64,000 nt of DNA, from NCBI GenBank assembly GCA_021234155.1, contig JAJEKV010000084.1, positions 744,001-808,000 of the forward strand, read 5' to 3'. A program made the translations under genes and the position numbers. Under the pieces are notes generated by a model. That model was not told where the DNA came from. It saw only the letters and a list, made by a program, of their open reading frames with translations, and did no database searches. This stretch comes from Isoetes taiwanensis (lineage: Eukaryota; Streptophyta; Lycopodiopsida; Isoetales; Isoetaceae). This document shows positions 10,313 to 22,385 of the stretch, one piece after another (position 1 is the stretch's first letter; the number at the start of each line of letters is the position of its first letter).

Positions 10313-10720
10313 CAAATGAATAGTTACTCATTATTACCTCGACTTAACTAGCGACTTTGGCAACTTCGACCCAATATCTCCAGGCACTTGAAAGTTCAAA
10401 ACTAGAAAGCATACACACACACAATTGTATCACTAAGGAACCATCTTGAAGATTCAAATTCTAGCAACTGGATATCGCAAGCTAAATTTTTGTCTATGAC
10501 TATGTGAGGCATCCTACCATTAGAAGAGCTTTGTACCAAGTGCGAAGGAATAGGGCAAGGAGCATGTTTCGGATCCTACTTCATCCTCGGCACAATAGAA
10601 GTATCCTAACATAACATTATGGTTACTATGTTGCTGCCAAGCATACACAACTTAGCTGGGGATTGTTGGACATGTACCAAATATACATAAGTTAGCTGGA
10701 GATTGTTGGACATTAAAAAA

Positions 10721-10752
10721 TCTATTCTATTCTATTCTATTCTATTCTATTC
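10721..10752. repeat. (TCTAT)n microsatellite (copy 1)
   Basis: About six TCTAT units lie just left of the Helitron 3' end at 10765. Copy 2 has it at 32499-32529. Confidence 0.95.
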
Positions 10753-10764
10753 GTTATAGCTAAA

Positions 10765-10793
10765 GCCCGGCAACGCCGGGCACCATTACTAGT
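10765..10793 (+). mobile_element. Helitron 3' terminus, plus orientation (copy 1)
   Basis: Hairpin GCCCGGCAACGCCGGGC (10765-10781, 7-bp stem), then ACCATTA, then CTAG (10789-10792) followed by T. This is the layout of Helitron 3' ends: a hairpin about 7-12 nt before a terminal CTRR, inserted between A and T. The 5' TC end of this element was not found, so its extent to the left is open. In copy 2 the hairpin is eroded (32543-32557), but CTAG at 32565 is kept. Confidence 0.6.
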
Positions 10794-10810
10794 ATATAAT
10801 AATAATACGT

Positions 10811-10839
10811 GCTAGTAACGGTGCCCAGCGTTGCTGGGC
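10811..10839 (-). mobile_element. Helitron 3' terminus, minus orientation (copy 1)
   Basis: Read on the minus strand: hairpin GCCCAGCAACGCTGGGC (10823-10839), ACCGTTA, then CTAG (10812-10815). It is the mirror image of the terminus at 10765-10793, with only about 20 bp between the two CTAG ends. Its body would extend to the right; its 5' end was not found. Confidence 0.55.
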
Positions 10840-10859
10840 ATAATTTGTGGACCTGTAAA

Positions 10860-13240
10860 TGATAAGGCAGCAGTGATATTGAGGTGTTGGCTCACCACTC
10901 ATGCATTATCCTTTAATTCAGTGTCTAGCTTGCTTTCCAATTCATAACTCTCTTAGAAGCTTCCACATTTGTGTCCTTGGGCCTAGAACAACTTGATGCA
11001 TTGGCAAGGCTTCTTAATGTCTTCTATGTTTGTTAGTCGAAGTATTAGAGGTCGGTTACAAATGCATAATGCATCGTAGGTGCCCTTGGATTGAGTCTAG
11101 ACTTTTCTTTGATGGATTTCCTTGTTTTCTTCTTAAAAGCCCTTCCACTTCTTTAATTTGTTCCTTTTTTTTATTATCTCTTGCATTTACTCATGTTGTT
11201 AGATGGTGTTCTCTCGCATCACCTCATGGCCATAGGTTGATGTTTTGATTAGAAGGGAAAAGGGCATAAATTTGGGTCATGTTGACAAAAAGAGACATGA
11301 ATTTGGATCCTTCGATCACTATAGCAACAATATAGCAACCGAGCGTTGATATTGTCTTATACAATATGCTTTTACTCCAAGACATGGTCATCTCTTAAAA
11401 TTCCTATCTCGGAAGTCATTAACACATTTTAAAAAGTTTGAACCTAAATAGCACCTTACTTTGTGCAGTAAGATGAATTGGATAGAATATAACAATGCAT
11501 ACATTAATATCTTGAATTTAAAAAGTATATCTTTCTTCTTTTATTGTTATTACTTATCTTTAAAATAAGTGCATTCACCTATACAAAAATATAAATGAAG
11601 AGTAAAATAAAAGAGAGTGAGTATTCCATTGAAAGAAAATATAAATGAAGAGTAAAATAAAGTATGTGGCAGCTCCATGTGGTAGTTAGAGGTCTGCAAG
11701 CATATATTACAATATATGTATAATAGTATAGCAAAGAACTTTTTGTTGCGTTACTATAGAGTTTAGAACCAGCTATTCCATGTGGAGGCTTGAAAGCAGT
11801 TTTACATAGCATTGCAATCTAAACAAACATCTTTCAGAATAAGATAAGATCTTCATGAAATTTCATAATACATCTGCTAGAGAATGTATAGAAGTTTCAA
11901 GTGGTTTACTGCACATGAATAACAATCATAAACTGCACAATTTAACAAAATGGTAAGACTGCTATTAGAGGTAGGTTCAATTTGGTGAGACTCCTGCTAT
12001 CCTTATATATTACTCAGAAACTTAGATGTTGCAAATGCAAAATAAAAATAAGGAAATACCAAGAGCGGGCCCCATTAAGTCCCCATTCTCAGATTTGTTT
12101 ACAGGGAGATGCATCAGCTACATCATTATAACCTGGCACACGTCAGATCAGATAAATCCGCCATATTCTTTCTTAGAGTATATTTACTTTTTTTGTAATC
12201 AGCTGCTTCATCAATGATCTGTGATGTCCTTTCCTGTTCTGCTTCTCTTCCAAATGCTAAACTTTCTGCCTGCGATGAGCATATCATTGGCAGACCATTT
12301 TAAAAATATGAGGATATCATTGGCAGACCATTTTAAAATACGAATAAAGATACCATAGAATACAATAGCCAGTCCTGTAATCCGAATCCAATGCATAACC
12401 TAGATTTTTGCATTGCATGCAGCTCTATTGCAAAGCAGAATCCACTTTTGATGCGAGCCTTGTAAAATCAATGTGTAGGAAGGACAGACACCATATGCAC
12501 TGTTTTCATTCTTCTTTCTATGGCTGTGATGAGCTGATGCTTTGCCTGCTAAACTCTGTCTCCGATTGATGAATTCGAATAGAAGGAAAAGGGTAAAAAT
12601 AACCTAAGACATGAACAGAGGAATAAAATACCTAAAACATCCAAACCTGAAGAACTGCATCAAGTATACCTGTTTTCAGAGCGGCAGCTTCCTATTTGCT
12701 GCTGCAAATTGTGCTCACATCCCAATCCGAGCGATGTGGTCACAGAGGCGACCACATCTTTGTTTCTTAGGTTTTACAGCAGAGCTAGGAATTGAACTGA
12801 GCCGGTGCTGCAAATCCGCCATGAATCAAAGGCCATTGCTTATGCTTCGCGCTGCCATAAGACGTCAATAGCAGCTCTGTCGCCCTCTCGTTGATTTGTT
12901 AACAAAGAAAAAAAATAGAGTGAGGAAACTCGATGGTCAGATCTAATTCTAGGTTAAATCTTTTAGCCATTGATTTAGAGCGGGTCCATTACATAACATT
13001 ATAATGTAAGATTCAGGATATAAATTGGAATTACATTACAAGTAGACAGTTCAAAACATCCTATAAGTAGTTTGTCTTCATTGCCAACAAATTAGCTTAT
13101 TACAACTTGCAACTTTGATCTCCTATGGAATAACTCTTTGCCCAACACACACATCACAACTATGCAACCATACAACTTGGCAAAACTTACTCAAAACTTT
13201 CTTCAGGTGGATGCACATCACAAAAAGAGGCTTGCAACTA
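10860..13240. other. AT-rich stretch without a recognised gene (copy 1)
   Basis: No frame longer than 86 codons and none recognisable. It contains the word ataaatgaagagtaaaataaa twice at 11590-11660 and a 33-bp tandem repeat at 12281. It could be the body of the minus-strand Helitron, but no Rep or helicase motif is seen. Confidence 0.5.
12281..12342. repeat. 33-bp tandem repeat x 2 (copy 1)
   Basis: atatcattggcagaccattt repeats at 12281 and 12314. Copy 2 has the same pair at about 34068 and 34100. Confidence 0.85.
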
Positions 13241-13249
13241 AAGGATTCC

Positions 13250-13313
13250 AACATGCATGCATGGTATGCATACACTGTGTGCATGCATTATGTGCATGTA
13301 ATGCATGCATGCC
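13250..13313. repeat. CATGCA / alternating purine-pyrimidine cluster (copy 1)
   Basis: Dense ATGCATGC and GTGCATG words (acatgcatgcatgg, gtgtgcatgcattatg, taatgcatgcatgcc). CATGCA is the core of plant RY elements, and such tracts can also adopt Z-DNA. No gene is seen beside it, so a regulatory role is not supported. Copy 2: 35036-35098. Confidence 0.6.
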
Positions 13314-13539
13314 AAAACCATAAGTTGAAAGTGCAAACTAGCTAGAAATACAACATGCGCTCCATAAAATACCGGCGGCATACCTCACACATAAATACAA
13401 CAATAAAATCTTATGAAAACAATATCAAAATGCTCCAGATAATTATATGTTTCGCACGATTTAACCATTTTTGTGATATTCTATTCATTCTCAAATGAAT
13501 AGTGCTCTTGCTATTAGGTTTTTGGACATTTTGAATTAT

Positions 13540-14830
13540 TTGGACCTGCTTCTCCATTTTGGCTCACTAGCATCTGATTTCGAGTCTCCACGGCCGATTG
13601 GCCCGGTCCTTGAACCCCGCCTTAAACCTGTTTGTTTTTTTGAGATCCAAAGGCCAAAACCCGAGATCCGTTAGGTTTCAAGAATCCATCGAGTTCTTCT
13701 CATCATATCGGCGGTAATATCTGCGGCGACCGGCTCGATTGGCGGGCTTGTTTTGGAAGGATTTTACGCCATGACCAGGCGAGGCTTGGTGTAAAAATTC
13801 CTAACACACCCGTGGAGATCTTCTCAGCGGTTCCTTGAAATTAGAGAGAAAACTTTGCCCACGCCTCTCGGCCAGCGAATGATGATACGTTATCACCGCC
13901 TTGGAATGTATTAATGTTTGCCCCTCATGTTATGATAGAAGCTCCGGCAATTCCTTCCGTCTTCGATTATTTCTTCCAAGACCACTGTTGTCTTGCCCTA
14001 CTCTGACCACCACCCTCTCCCGGTAAGCCGCATTAGGATAGCGATACGAGATTGATCTAGAACCCGATGGAGCCCGAATGCACGAGACGATCTTAGGGCT
14101 GGGACATGAGCATGATGTTTGAGACTCGAGGCAGCTCTAGCCTCTGCAAGGATTCCATAATGACTGATGTAGAGGCAACTCGAGGTTCGAACCACGCATA
14201 CAAATTTTCACAGTATAGGGGCGGAGTCCCATCACCATAGCTGATCCCTAGCAAGATAAATTTAATCTAGCATAGTGGGGCTACGAAACAGACTCTTGCT
14301 TTCCGGATCTTCCCGAACAAAAGCCGCAAATTTTTTTGCATCGATATCATGCACATTCGGCTGACCTTAGTATTGCAATAGCCCCATGAAAGTTGGGGGC
14401 CTGCAGGACCGACGACCTCGTCATATAGTCGTACATACGCACCTCTTAGGATGATTATATGTGCTCGGCTTAGACGACGGTCATTTGAAGAATACTAGAT
14501 TCTCTCGTCAGAGGATCTCTCCCTGTCTACGCTTAACTAGGCGACTGAGTTGTGTGTAAAGTCCGGAGAGGCCTTGATGCGCAACAAATGGGTAGTGTAT
14601 AGAGGGGCACAACTATCATTCGCGACCACTAGCCTGAGCACCCTTGGCTGGGATATGCATAGTGCCTTATTAGTTAGTTCTTTTTGTTATTTCTTTCATG
14701 TTTTATTACGGGGCGTTGTCTCCATGCTGTGCTTTGTTTAGGCTTAGGCCTTTTTATTCTATTGGCGGCTCATGCCCTCCTTCTTTGTTCTGGTCCCATA
14801 ACCCGATAGGGTTCTCGTGGACGATAAAAA
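13540..14830 (+). pseudogene. Degenerate non-LTR endonuclease-like fragment (copy 1)
   Basis: Counterpart of 35340-36610. In copy 2 the pieces FQDHRIALSDHHPL (an EEP-type C-terminal SDHxP motif) and, 600 bp further, RLGELCKVREARMQNKWVVYRG can be read. Here the same places are broken. The segment leads into a (TATC)n tail. Confidence 0.35.
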
Positions 14831-14833
14831 ACT

Positions 14834-14893
14834 TATCTATCTATCTATCTATCTATCCATCTATCCATCTATCTATCTATCTATCTATCTATC
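14834..14893. repeat. (TATC)n microsatellite (copy 1)
   Basis: About 15 TATC units with two TATCC variants. It may be the 3' tail of the degenerate retroelement to its left, since many LINEs end in simple repeats. The SIYLSIY-type frame over it is an artefact. Confidence 0.9.
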
Positions 14894-14979
14894 ACTTTAG
14901 CAAGCGTTTGAGGCTTTCATAGGCCACCTTAGTGACCTCCTATTGGTCCCCATAGAGAAAATTACGAGGACAGACCTAT

Positions 14980-15259
14980 TTGGCAAAGGTTGCTAGTACT
15001 CTGCCATTGGTTGCTCCAGAGGCTATCGAAGGGTGCATGTGGGTTTTCCACCTGAGTGTTCACGAGCATAGTTTGAACCTATATGTATAGGTCGCTTGTC
15101 AATGGTGATATCCTTTTCGCCATCCACTAAGTGGTCCCTTCAGCTCTCACCTTAGTTGAGACGATGTGGACTTGGGCTTGGGATAAACTACTCCATCCTA
15201 AGGTGATTGTGCTTTGGTGGCGATTCTTCCACAGACGCCCCCGGGTGAATGTGCTTGTC
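14980..15259 (+). pseudogene. N-terminal half of an older LINE zf-RVT domain (copy 1)
   Basis: Counterpart of 36770-37041. It reads WTWAWDKLLHPKVIVLWW near 15170-15225, typical of the start of the reverse-transcriptase zinc-binding (zf-RVT) domain. It is interrupted at the word gtgcttgtc (15251-15259) by the L1 LINE. Confidence 0.6.
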
Positions 15260-18200
15260 GATATTTGGTCCACATTGACCCGGCGGGGCGGGAGCGGGAA
15301 TGGACGAGGCGCCAAACACTAAGCCATGGCTGGAGATACTTCGCCATCCTGCTTCCGGTCAAGGATCAAGATTGCTTGTGGTCAAGTTAGTGGGTGATGA
15401 TGCAGCCCTGGAGAAACTTCTGGTGCTCCACCAATTTTTCCCGACGATCTCTTTTCACCCGATCTTTCCTTTTACTTCAGTAGAATCTTGAAGTGCGATT
15501 ATAGAATCACGGTTAGAGAGTTTGTAGGTGATAAGAATAGGTCAAAAAGCAGAGTTTTCAATCCATTTTGTTCTTGGACGTAACACAATTTCACCGTTAG
15601 AGTTTTTAGTTAGTCGGCTTTGAGCAAATTTTTAGGGTGGTGCGCTAATATAAATAAAAAAAAGGAAAAGAAAAAGTGAAAAAAAGGGCGAGAAAAAGAC
15701 ATTGATAGTGGGCCGTGCCAAAAGGGATGACAGGACTTTTATTGAATCGGCCGCAGACCGTGGTCGCTTTGATAATGGATAAAGGACAGGAAAGAATTTG
15801 AGACAGCACTGGAAAAGGATGTGTTGGTACAGGGACTGGAAAAGAGGCTTCTGCAACAGTTACGCAAGCTAAGCAACAGAGGACAAGAGCAACTGTGGGC
15901 GATTTTGGAAGAGTTGATCAAACTTGAGCACTAACAAGCAAAGACACCGTGTCGCTTTCGGAGACTTCCTAACTTGCCTCCCAAGCATGGTGAATACCAA
16001 ATCGGAGCAAAAAGGGCCCGAACAGAATAGGCAGCAGAGAATGGTTCAGCCGATATTAGACTATGCCAATGAAATACAACAAGTGGTGAGGCGTGAACTG
16101 AAAGACCAGCATGTCCCGGCCTGTGTTGGTAAGCTCAAAAACCCAACTGTAGAAAATAAACTTAAATATCTCTTAGTCCGGGCCTCATTGGATGTGTCCG
16201 ACGAAGGGGTGCGCCCGCTGCATTTCAAAGCTAAACTGAAAAGATAAGGATATCCTAATTAAAAATATGTATTGGAGTGAGTTCCTTTCTTCATAGCAGA
16301 GTGTGAGAATTCCCATTCTGCCACTTTGCTTCTAAAAAAAGGGACAATCAACCGAGCCAATACCCAGCTTTTCTTCCAGAAGTGGTACCCGGGATTTGAT
16401 CCCATAATCTATCCGAATTGTTCCATTCGGCCTGGTCATCTCCCTGGGGGCCTAAACCCATGTCGAATGAATAATCTCGTATTCTACGCTCAAGAATACA
16501 GTAACTACATTGCTCCTCGGGAGATCACCGCTTGATCGAGCTCCCGCAGTATGGGCCCGATAGACCTTCCAAAACCAAAGGCCCAATAGCATCCACTATA
16601 TTGACTATTTTGAAATCCCAAAATTTTGAAACCGGCCCGAAATGGTTTGCCCCGAAAATTCTCAGGCCGCTTGTGGAACTGATTACATGGTGGAGGCATC
16701 CGCAGCGGGACGAAAAAGAAAACCTAGACATCGTGGTAATGTATAAAGAGGAGGAATGGATCACCCTAACAAAGGGAAATTTCTAAGAATCAAAACACCC
16801 CCGCCGTAAGCACAGGAAAAATGAATGGTAGGTGAAAAGAGGGAAGGCAAGGAGACAAAAAATGAGGGAAATTTGGGGAGCAAAGCAGAACTTGAGGAAA
16901 ACAAAAGATAAAAGAGATCAAAAGAGACAATGGAGGAAGAAGGTTAGATTTCAAAAGTGCAAACATGGAGGTTAAGATTCCGGAACAGGGGGAAAGAAGT
17001 TGTGGATCCAAATGATTTTGTAGTGACTCCAGCCCATGAGAGCAGAAATAGGTGTCAACCATTGAAGAACCTAGTGGGCCACACGTTAATGAATACTGAG
17101 GAATGACTCGGAGGAAAATTTTTAGAACAGGTGAACCCTCTAAGACAATTCTCTCCCCGCCCCTCCAATTATTTAAGGATGCTTCACCTTGCTAAAAAGA
17201 CTCGGGGGTGAGGAGGCCACCCACTGATTGGCCTTGTTCTTGTGAGACTCAAAAGGTTGATCCAAAGAGAGGATCTCTTGATCGCCCTATTGGAGAACAT
17301 ACTGCAGCTTGAAGATGGGGGACTCAACTAGGATCGAGATGGTTCTACCCACTGGCCAGTAATGGTAGATAACTCTCCTATGTCGCTTCAAGAGGCACAG
17401 TGGCCCCTTTGGCAGTGAAGAAGATATCCAGGGGGTCCCATGATCCCCGGAATTGAAAATGGGGACACCCCCCCATGGTAAATTCTGGAATGATGGGGAA
17501 AGTAGTGATGAAGATACTCAGGAGGAGTCATTTTTCACCCCCAAACAAACAAAAAAAACAAGGCAGAAAAGATCTATACTCCTAATCCCTATGGGCCAAT
17601 CACCGATCTAAGAAGACATGAAGATTGTCACATGGAATGTCGTGGGAATTAAAGGCCCTCCTAAACTAAGACGAGTCATCATTGCCTTGAAAGAAATGAG
17701 GGTTGACATTGTCCTTATCCAGAATATAGGCTCCCCAAACCTTTGAAGCTTCAAATCTTGGGAATTGGATTATGCCCAATGGAGGGTCCATATGGTCACC
17801 AAGCAGATGGCACCAAAGGGGGGAATTTGCACAATGTGGAAATCCTACTCTCCTTTAGGGTCATATCATCATCACTCCGTAGATGGCATGTCATTTTCCT
17901 TCAGTGTTGGAGAAGACAAAGTTGGGATAATTAATGTCTATGCATCTACCGATCCGAGGAGAGAGAAAGGCAATGGAAGGACATGGTCGATTTGATTCCC
18001 ACCATGCATGCGATAGTTGGGCTTTGAGTGGAGACTTCAATAACACCATTGTGGAACCGTAAGTTAAAAGAAATTGAACATGACAAAATGAGAGGCTTCA
18101 TGGGACAAACTAATGGATATTTTTGTGTATCAAGCTCCCTCTTCAGCCAAGGTATACCTTGGAGTAACAAAAGGTGGAATGATAGGGCATTTCTGCCTTT

Positions 18201-20055
18201 TAGATGATTCTATACCAAAGATGCCAATATGTGGCCACAAATAATCATAAATGGGGACCACAAAGAATTCCATATCGATCATTTCCCACAAATCATGGAG
18301 GTAGGCAACTCATTTAAAGGAGGAACCAACACCCCTTTAAATTGAACACTAGTCTACTCAATAATGAAGTCTTCATCGAGAATTCCAAGACTTCTACAAG
18401 TCTCTAAAAACAAAGTGGATCAATGAAGGGGTTTAGAACAAAATGAGACAGATAAAAGGACCCAATAAGACATGGGACAAAAAATGGAATGAAAAAATGA
18501 AAAAAAAAAAGACATCTATCTTCCAGGTCAAAAAAATCGACAAAAGATATTTTCTGATGACCCATATAATACTGATTTGCATAAGGAGGAAGAATATCTC
18601 AAAGAAAAGTCAAAATATTGAAGAGTCGGGTTAAAAGGTCTCATCATCAAAAGTAAGTGTATCAACATTAATAATATGGATGGATGCGCCTCCAAGCTCT
18701 TTTTTCACAAAGAAAAAGGAAGAATCATGAACAATGGCATTATTTCGTCCACAGAGGGAGGCCAAAAAACTCAGATGTGAAAATTTAATGGACTTCTTCC
18801 ATGCCAAATATAAGTATTTATTTGTTGATACCACGTGGATGAGGCCAATCAAGAAATTCTTTTGATGAGGCAGGGTCACCGACCAAGCAATTGATGATAC
18901 CACTCATACAAAGCCCTCCTCAATCATGAAATTGGAAACATCCTCAAAGACATGGCTCATGGAAAGAGTCCCGCCCAGATGGAATCCCCCTCGAGTTTTT
19001 TGTATCCTTTTGGGATATTATGAAACAAGACCCGACCACATTTATATGAGGGGCACAGGCTGCACCAAAGATACATCCAGAATAAATGTCACCGATAGCT
19101 CTAATTCCTAAAGTTGATGCTCCAGCCTCCTTCCGATTGGAGGCCAATATCACTACAAACTCATCATACAAAATTTTGGCTAAGATTTTGGCTAACGGAT
19201 CAAGGGGGTCCTCCAAAAGGTAATTAACCCAATACATTCAAATTTCTTTTCCGCCAGGAAGGAGCATTTTGGATAACTTCATTGGTGCCCGCGAGGGTCT
19301 AATACGAATCTTCTACTATAAACAAAACTCATGCTAGTAAAGTCGGACTTCAGAGGGCTTATGATACAATTAATTGGAAGTTTTTTACAAGGCAATGGCA
19401 CGCCTTTGGCTTCTCTCACGATGGAGTTATAAAGAAAGTGCACACCTTAATGAAGCCGGGCTGCTCTGCAGCCTTAGTCATGGGTCTCCCACAAAATTCT
19501 TGAGTGTAAAAATGGGTTCGGACAGGTGTCCATTGGCTCCCTATCTTTTCTTAATCGTTGGCACAGAAATGGTAACTAGGCCACACCGTCTCCGTGACTA
19601 CAAAAGAGATTCAAGGTCTTCACCCCACGGGTATGGGGAGACTTTGTCATCATGCAATATGCTGATGACACATTTGCATTTCTGCAGAATGATGGATCCA
19701 GCCTTCCTAACTTTTTACACATGTTACAACTCTTTGGGAATGCCTCAGAAGTTCTTCTCAACAAAAATAAGAGTACTATTGTCATGCAAACAGACCAGGA
19801 AGAGTTACATGGCATCAAATTTACTGGACACAAAGCTGCCACAAAGCTGCTAGGGCTGCCTCAGGCTATTAATATGAATCTGCCAGGTCTATGGGATTCC
19901 ATTGTAAACAGGATGAAGAGGAAAATACAGATGTATTCTAAATCCCTTTCACTAGCAGGACGTGTTGGAATAATTAATAGTGTGATTGCTAGCACACATA
20001 TCTATTTTTCCTCTGTCATTATTGTTGATAAGGCCTCCTACAGGAAATTGGAGGC
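15260..20055 (+). mobile_element. L1-type LINE, 3'-truncated copy (copy 1)
   Basis: Same insertion as 37042-43752 but cut at 20055 by the edge of the duplication. ORF1, the endonuclease and the first part of the RT are broken by dozens of small changes between about 15260 and 19650. From 19652 to 20055 the sequence is clean and keeps YADDTFAF. The last codons before the break are YRKLE. Confidence 0.9.
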
Positions 20056-21632
20056 CTGAAGCATGACGTGACTGATATTTTGGTTTCCCGTTGGATCTAT
20101 TATATTTACTCAGCGAAAGCTTGAGCCTTTGATACACCCAAGAACTCATGCGTCTATAGCATCTGAGGATCACTAAAGACTATATTAAGCCTCCAGAATA
20201 TTTAGATCAATCACGAGGTAGAAGAATACATATAAACCTAGTAGAATCACGATGCAGGTAGTAAACATCTCATCTTGAGCAAACAACACGAGACCAAGAG
20301 CCAGGCTAGATTCTCATGACCTCCAATCTCCTCTACTATCGTCTTCTTCATTTTGTTTCTTTGTGTTGCTTGGTTCACCATTAGTGGCGATTGAAGCCCG
20401 ATGTCGGGGAGCTCCCGGCGAGATGGTGGACTACTAGATGAATCCTCTTACGAAGAGGGGCAAAATTGAGGGATCGAAGGCGTATCTTCACTTGAGGGGC
20501 ACTCAACATGTTTTACATCCCTCTTAGGCCTTGAATGAATGTGCCCTCTTGCTTCACCAATGTTATACGCCCCTCCGCGAGGCCGGCTTCCGTCGATGGG
20601 ATCACGGACTCGTGACCTCAGTGCTACATTTAAAGGATCTACTTCCCCTTCCCATGAAAATTGGTTCTATTCAAAATATAGCCTAGGGCAACAATTGTCC
20701 TTCAGAGCGAATAGGTTATGCGGGGAAAATTGAACTGTTTCAATCAAGCAAAGCGACACTTTTAGAACATATAAATTAGGCGAAAAATGAGCAATAAACA
20801 AGCAAAAATGGCGTCATTTAGTACAAAAGAATAAATTTTGGTCTAAATTTGGAGCTAAATGGCGCCATAAAAGCCATTTGGTTAAGCTTGTGAACACTTG
20901 GAACAAATGGCGCCATCGCGCCATTTGTTCAAATTCACACCTATGGCACATTCATAGGTGTGAATTTGGGGCTAAATAAGCCATTTGATCCATGTGCACC
21001 ATTTAGACCAAATGGCGCCATGGCTCCATTTGGCTCCAAATTTACACCATTTCGTGGTGCACCATTTTCCACCCGAGATGGGCTATGGCGCCATTTAAGA
21101 CCCACACACCATTTTAGTGGTGTATTTGGAGCGAGAATGGAATGCGAAGCCATTTGATCAAGTGGGTGCCATGGGGGCGATTTGGCTTAGCTCCATCACA
21201 AAATCTACGAGGTGCCTATGTTATGCATTCTTGCTCCCATTCTTTGTATATGTGTCAATAGGCGGGCATGCATAACATGGGTTAGTGTCCTAGCGATATG
21301 AATGTCGACATTTGAACCGCTATACACATGGCGCAATAGAACATAATTCCTACAGGAAATAGTGGACTTACTTGATATAAGATAGATCCATAGTGGTATG
21401 TCTTGGAGGCGATTAGATGGAGCGGGGAAAAACAAAGTGATCGGCCGGATGAATTGGATGGAAGCGCCAAGAATGACTGCAGGATTTCTGGCGCCAAAAA
21501 AGCGCTGACAACCTTATCGCCTTACAAAGTTTACGCCTAAGCACGAAAAAAAGCGCCTTATCGGCGGCGGTGAAAGCAGCGGTAGTTCAAAAGCACGAAT
21601 CGTGCAGCATCTGCGTCGTGCCATGAATTAAG
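20056..21632. other. Spacer between the duplicated copies
   Basis: Unrelated to the LINE it abuts. The first 750 bp hold a short coding-like stretch (20539-20733, unknown). From 20800 to 21190 it carries palindrome-family motifs. The last 450 bp lead into the start of copy 2, so it probably represents the left part of the duplicated unit, whose first copy lies outside the window. Confidence 0.6.
20857..21031. repeat. Palindrome-family motifs and a perfect hairpin in the spacer
   Basis: Members of the AAATGGCGCC family are at 20857-20879, 20905-20926 (aaatggcgccatcgcgccattt) and 21010-21031 (aaatggcgccatggctccattt). Between them is a perfect inverted repeat: caaattcacacctatg at 20930-20945 and cataggtgtgaatttg at 20953-20968, with a 7-nt loop. 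Confidence 0.85.
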
Positions 21633-21867
21633 CTTTAAGAGGGGAAGCGGCGACAAAGAGGGCTTTAAATGCAAAAGTACAATTTTAAAGCGGACGATTC
21701 AAATTTGGACCGGTGGCGATCAAATTTCAATTTCTGGTGAATTTTGAATTTTATATTAATTGCAGGTGGCAAGTTTTTAAATTCTGGTAGGATTTTTTGA
21801 ATTTTATGTTCAAATTTGGGCTGACGTTAGGAGGCGAGGAAATATTGAATTTGAAAATTCAAATTTA

Positions 21868-21990
21868 GGCGGGCATGGGCGCTGGACATGCGATGCATCA
21901 AGGCGGGCATGGGCGCTGGACGCTCCGGGCATGGGCGGGCATGGAAATTTTGGACCGCCCGCGGGCATGGGCGCTGGGCGACCCGGGCCC
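21868..21990. repeat. 34-bp GC-rich minisatellite, degraded (copy 2)
   Basis: Counterpart of 246-371. The units are still visible as ggcgggcatgggcgctgga, but most CCTGG and CCAC words are altered. Confidence 0.7.
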
Positions 21991-22385
21991 TAGTTGGCCG
22001 CTGTGGTGCAATGACCAGTGACCAAAGTTAGTTATGCCTCATTGTTTTACGGAGCACCTCATTTTGTTTTTTTTTCGTTTTCGATTCGACTCTCGGCCTA
22101 CCGACCTTAGCCACCGGTAGCCCGGCACCTACTTCGCCCGCGCCTAGTGCCCGGCGCCTCGAGCAAGCCTTTTACCGGCCTCTGTTTTCGGTGTTTTAAC
22201 GGCGCCATTTCCCCCGGTTCGGCGCCTCACCCCATCAAGCTACACCACCCGGTTCGGACCAAATTCAAAGCGCTTCGAAATGGAAATCGACAATTTTGGA
22301 GCTCCTCGAGAATAGTGGAGGCGGCCCGGCTAAGCGCTACCCGCAAAACGCAGTATGTCATCTACTTGCATTTTTGTTTTGATCT

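Larger units (their letters stand above)
7..20055 (+). repeat. Tandem segmental duplication, copy 1
   Basis: Copy 1 of a roughly 20 kb segment that recurs in direct orientation from 21633. The order of all elements is conserved. Long stretches are nearly identical, for example the LINE part at 19650-20050, which differs from 41503-41900 by only a few bases. Copy 1 ends inside the reverse transcriptase of an L1 LINE: homology to copy 2 stops after the bases ggaaattggag at about 20055. Its left edge may lie before the window. The LINE was therefore present before the duplication. A false duplication made by assembling two haplotypes cannot be excluded. Confidence 0.9.

Noticed and set aside
14698..14922. 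Frame of 74 codons with SIYLSIYPSIHLSIYLS
   Set aside because: Translation of the (TATC)n microsatellite.
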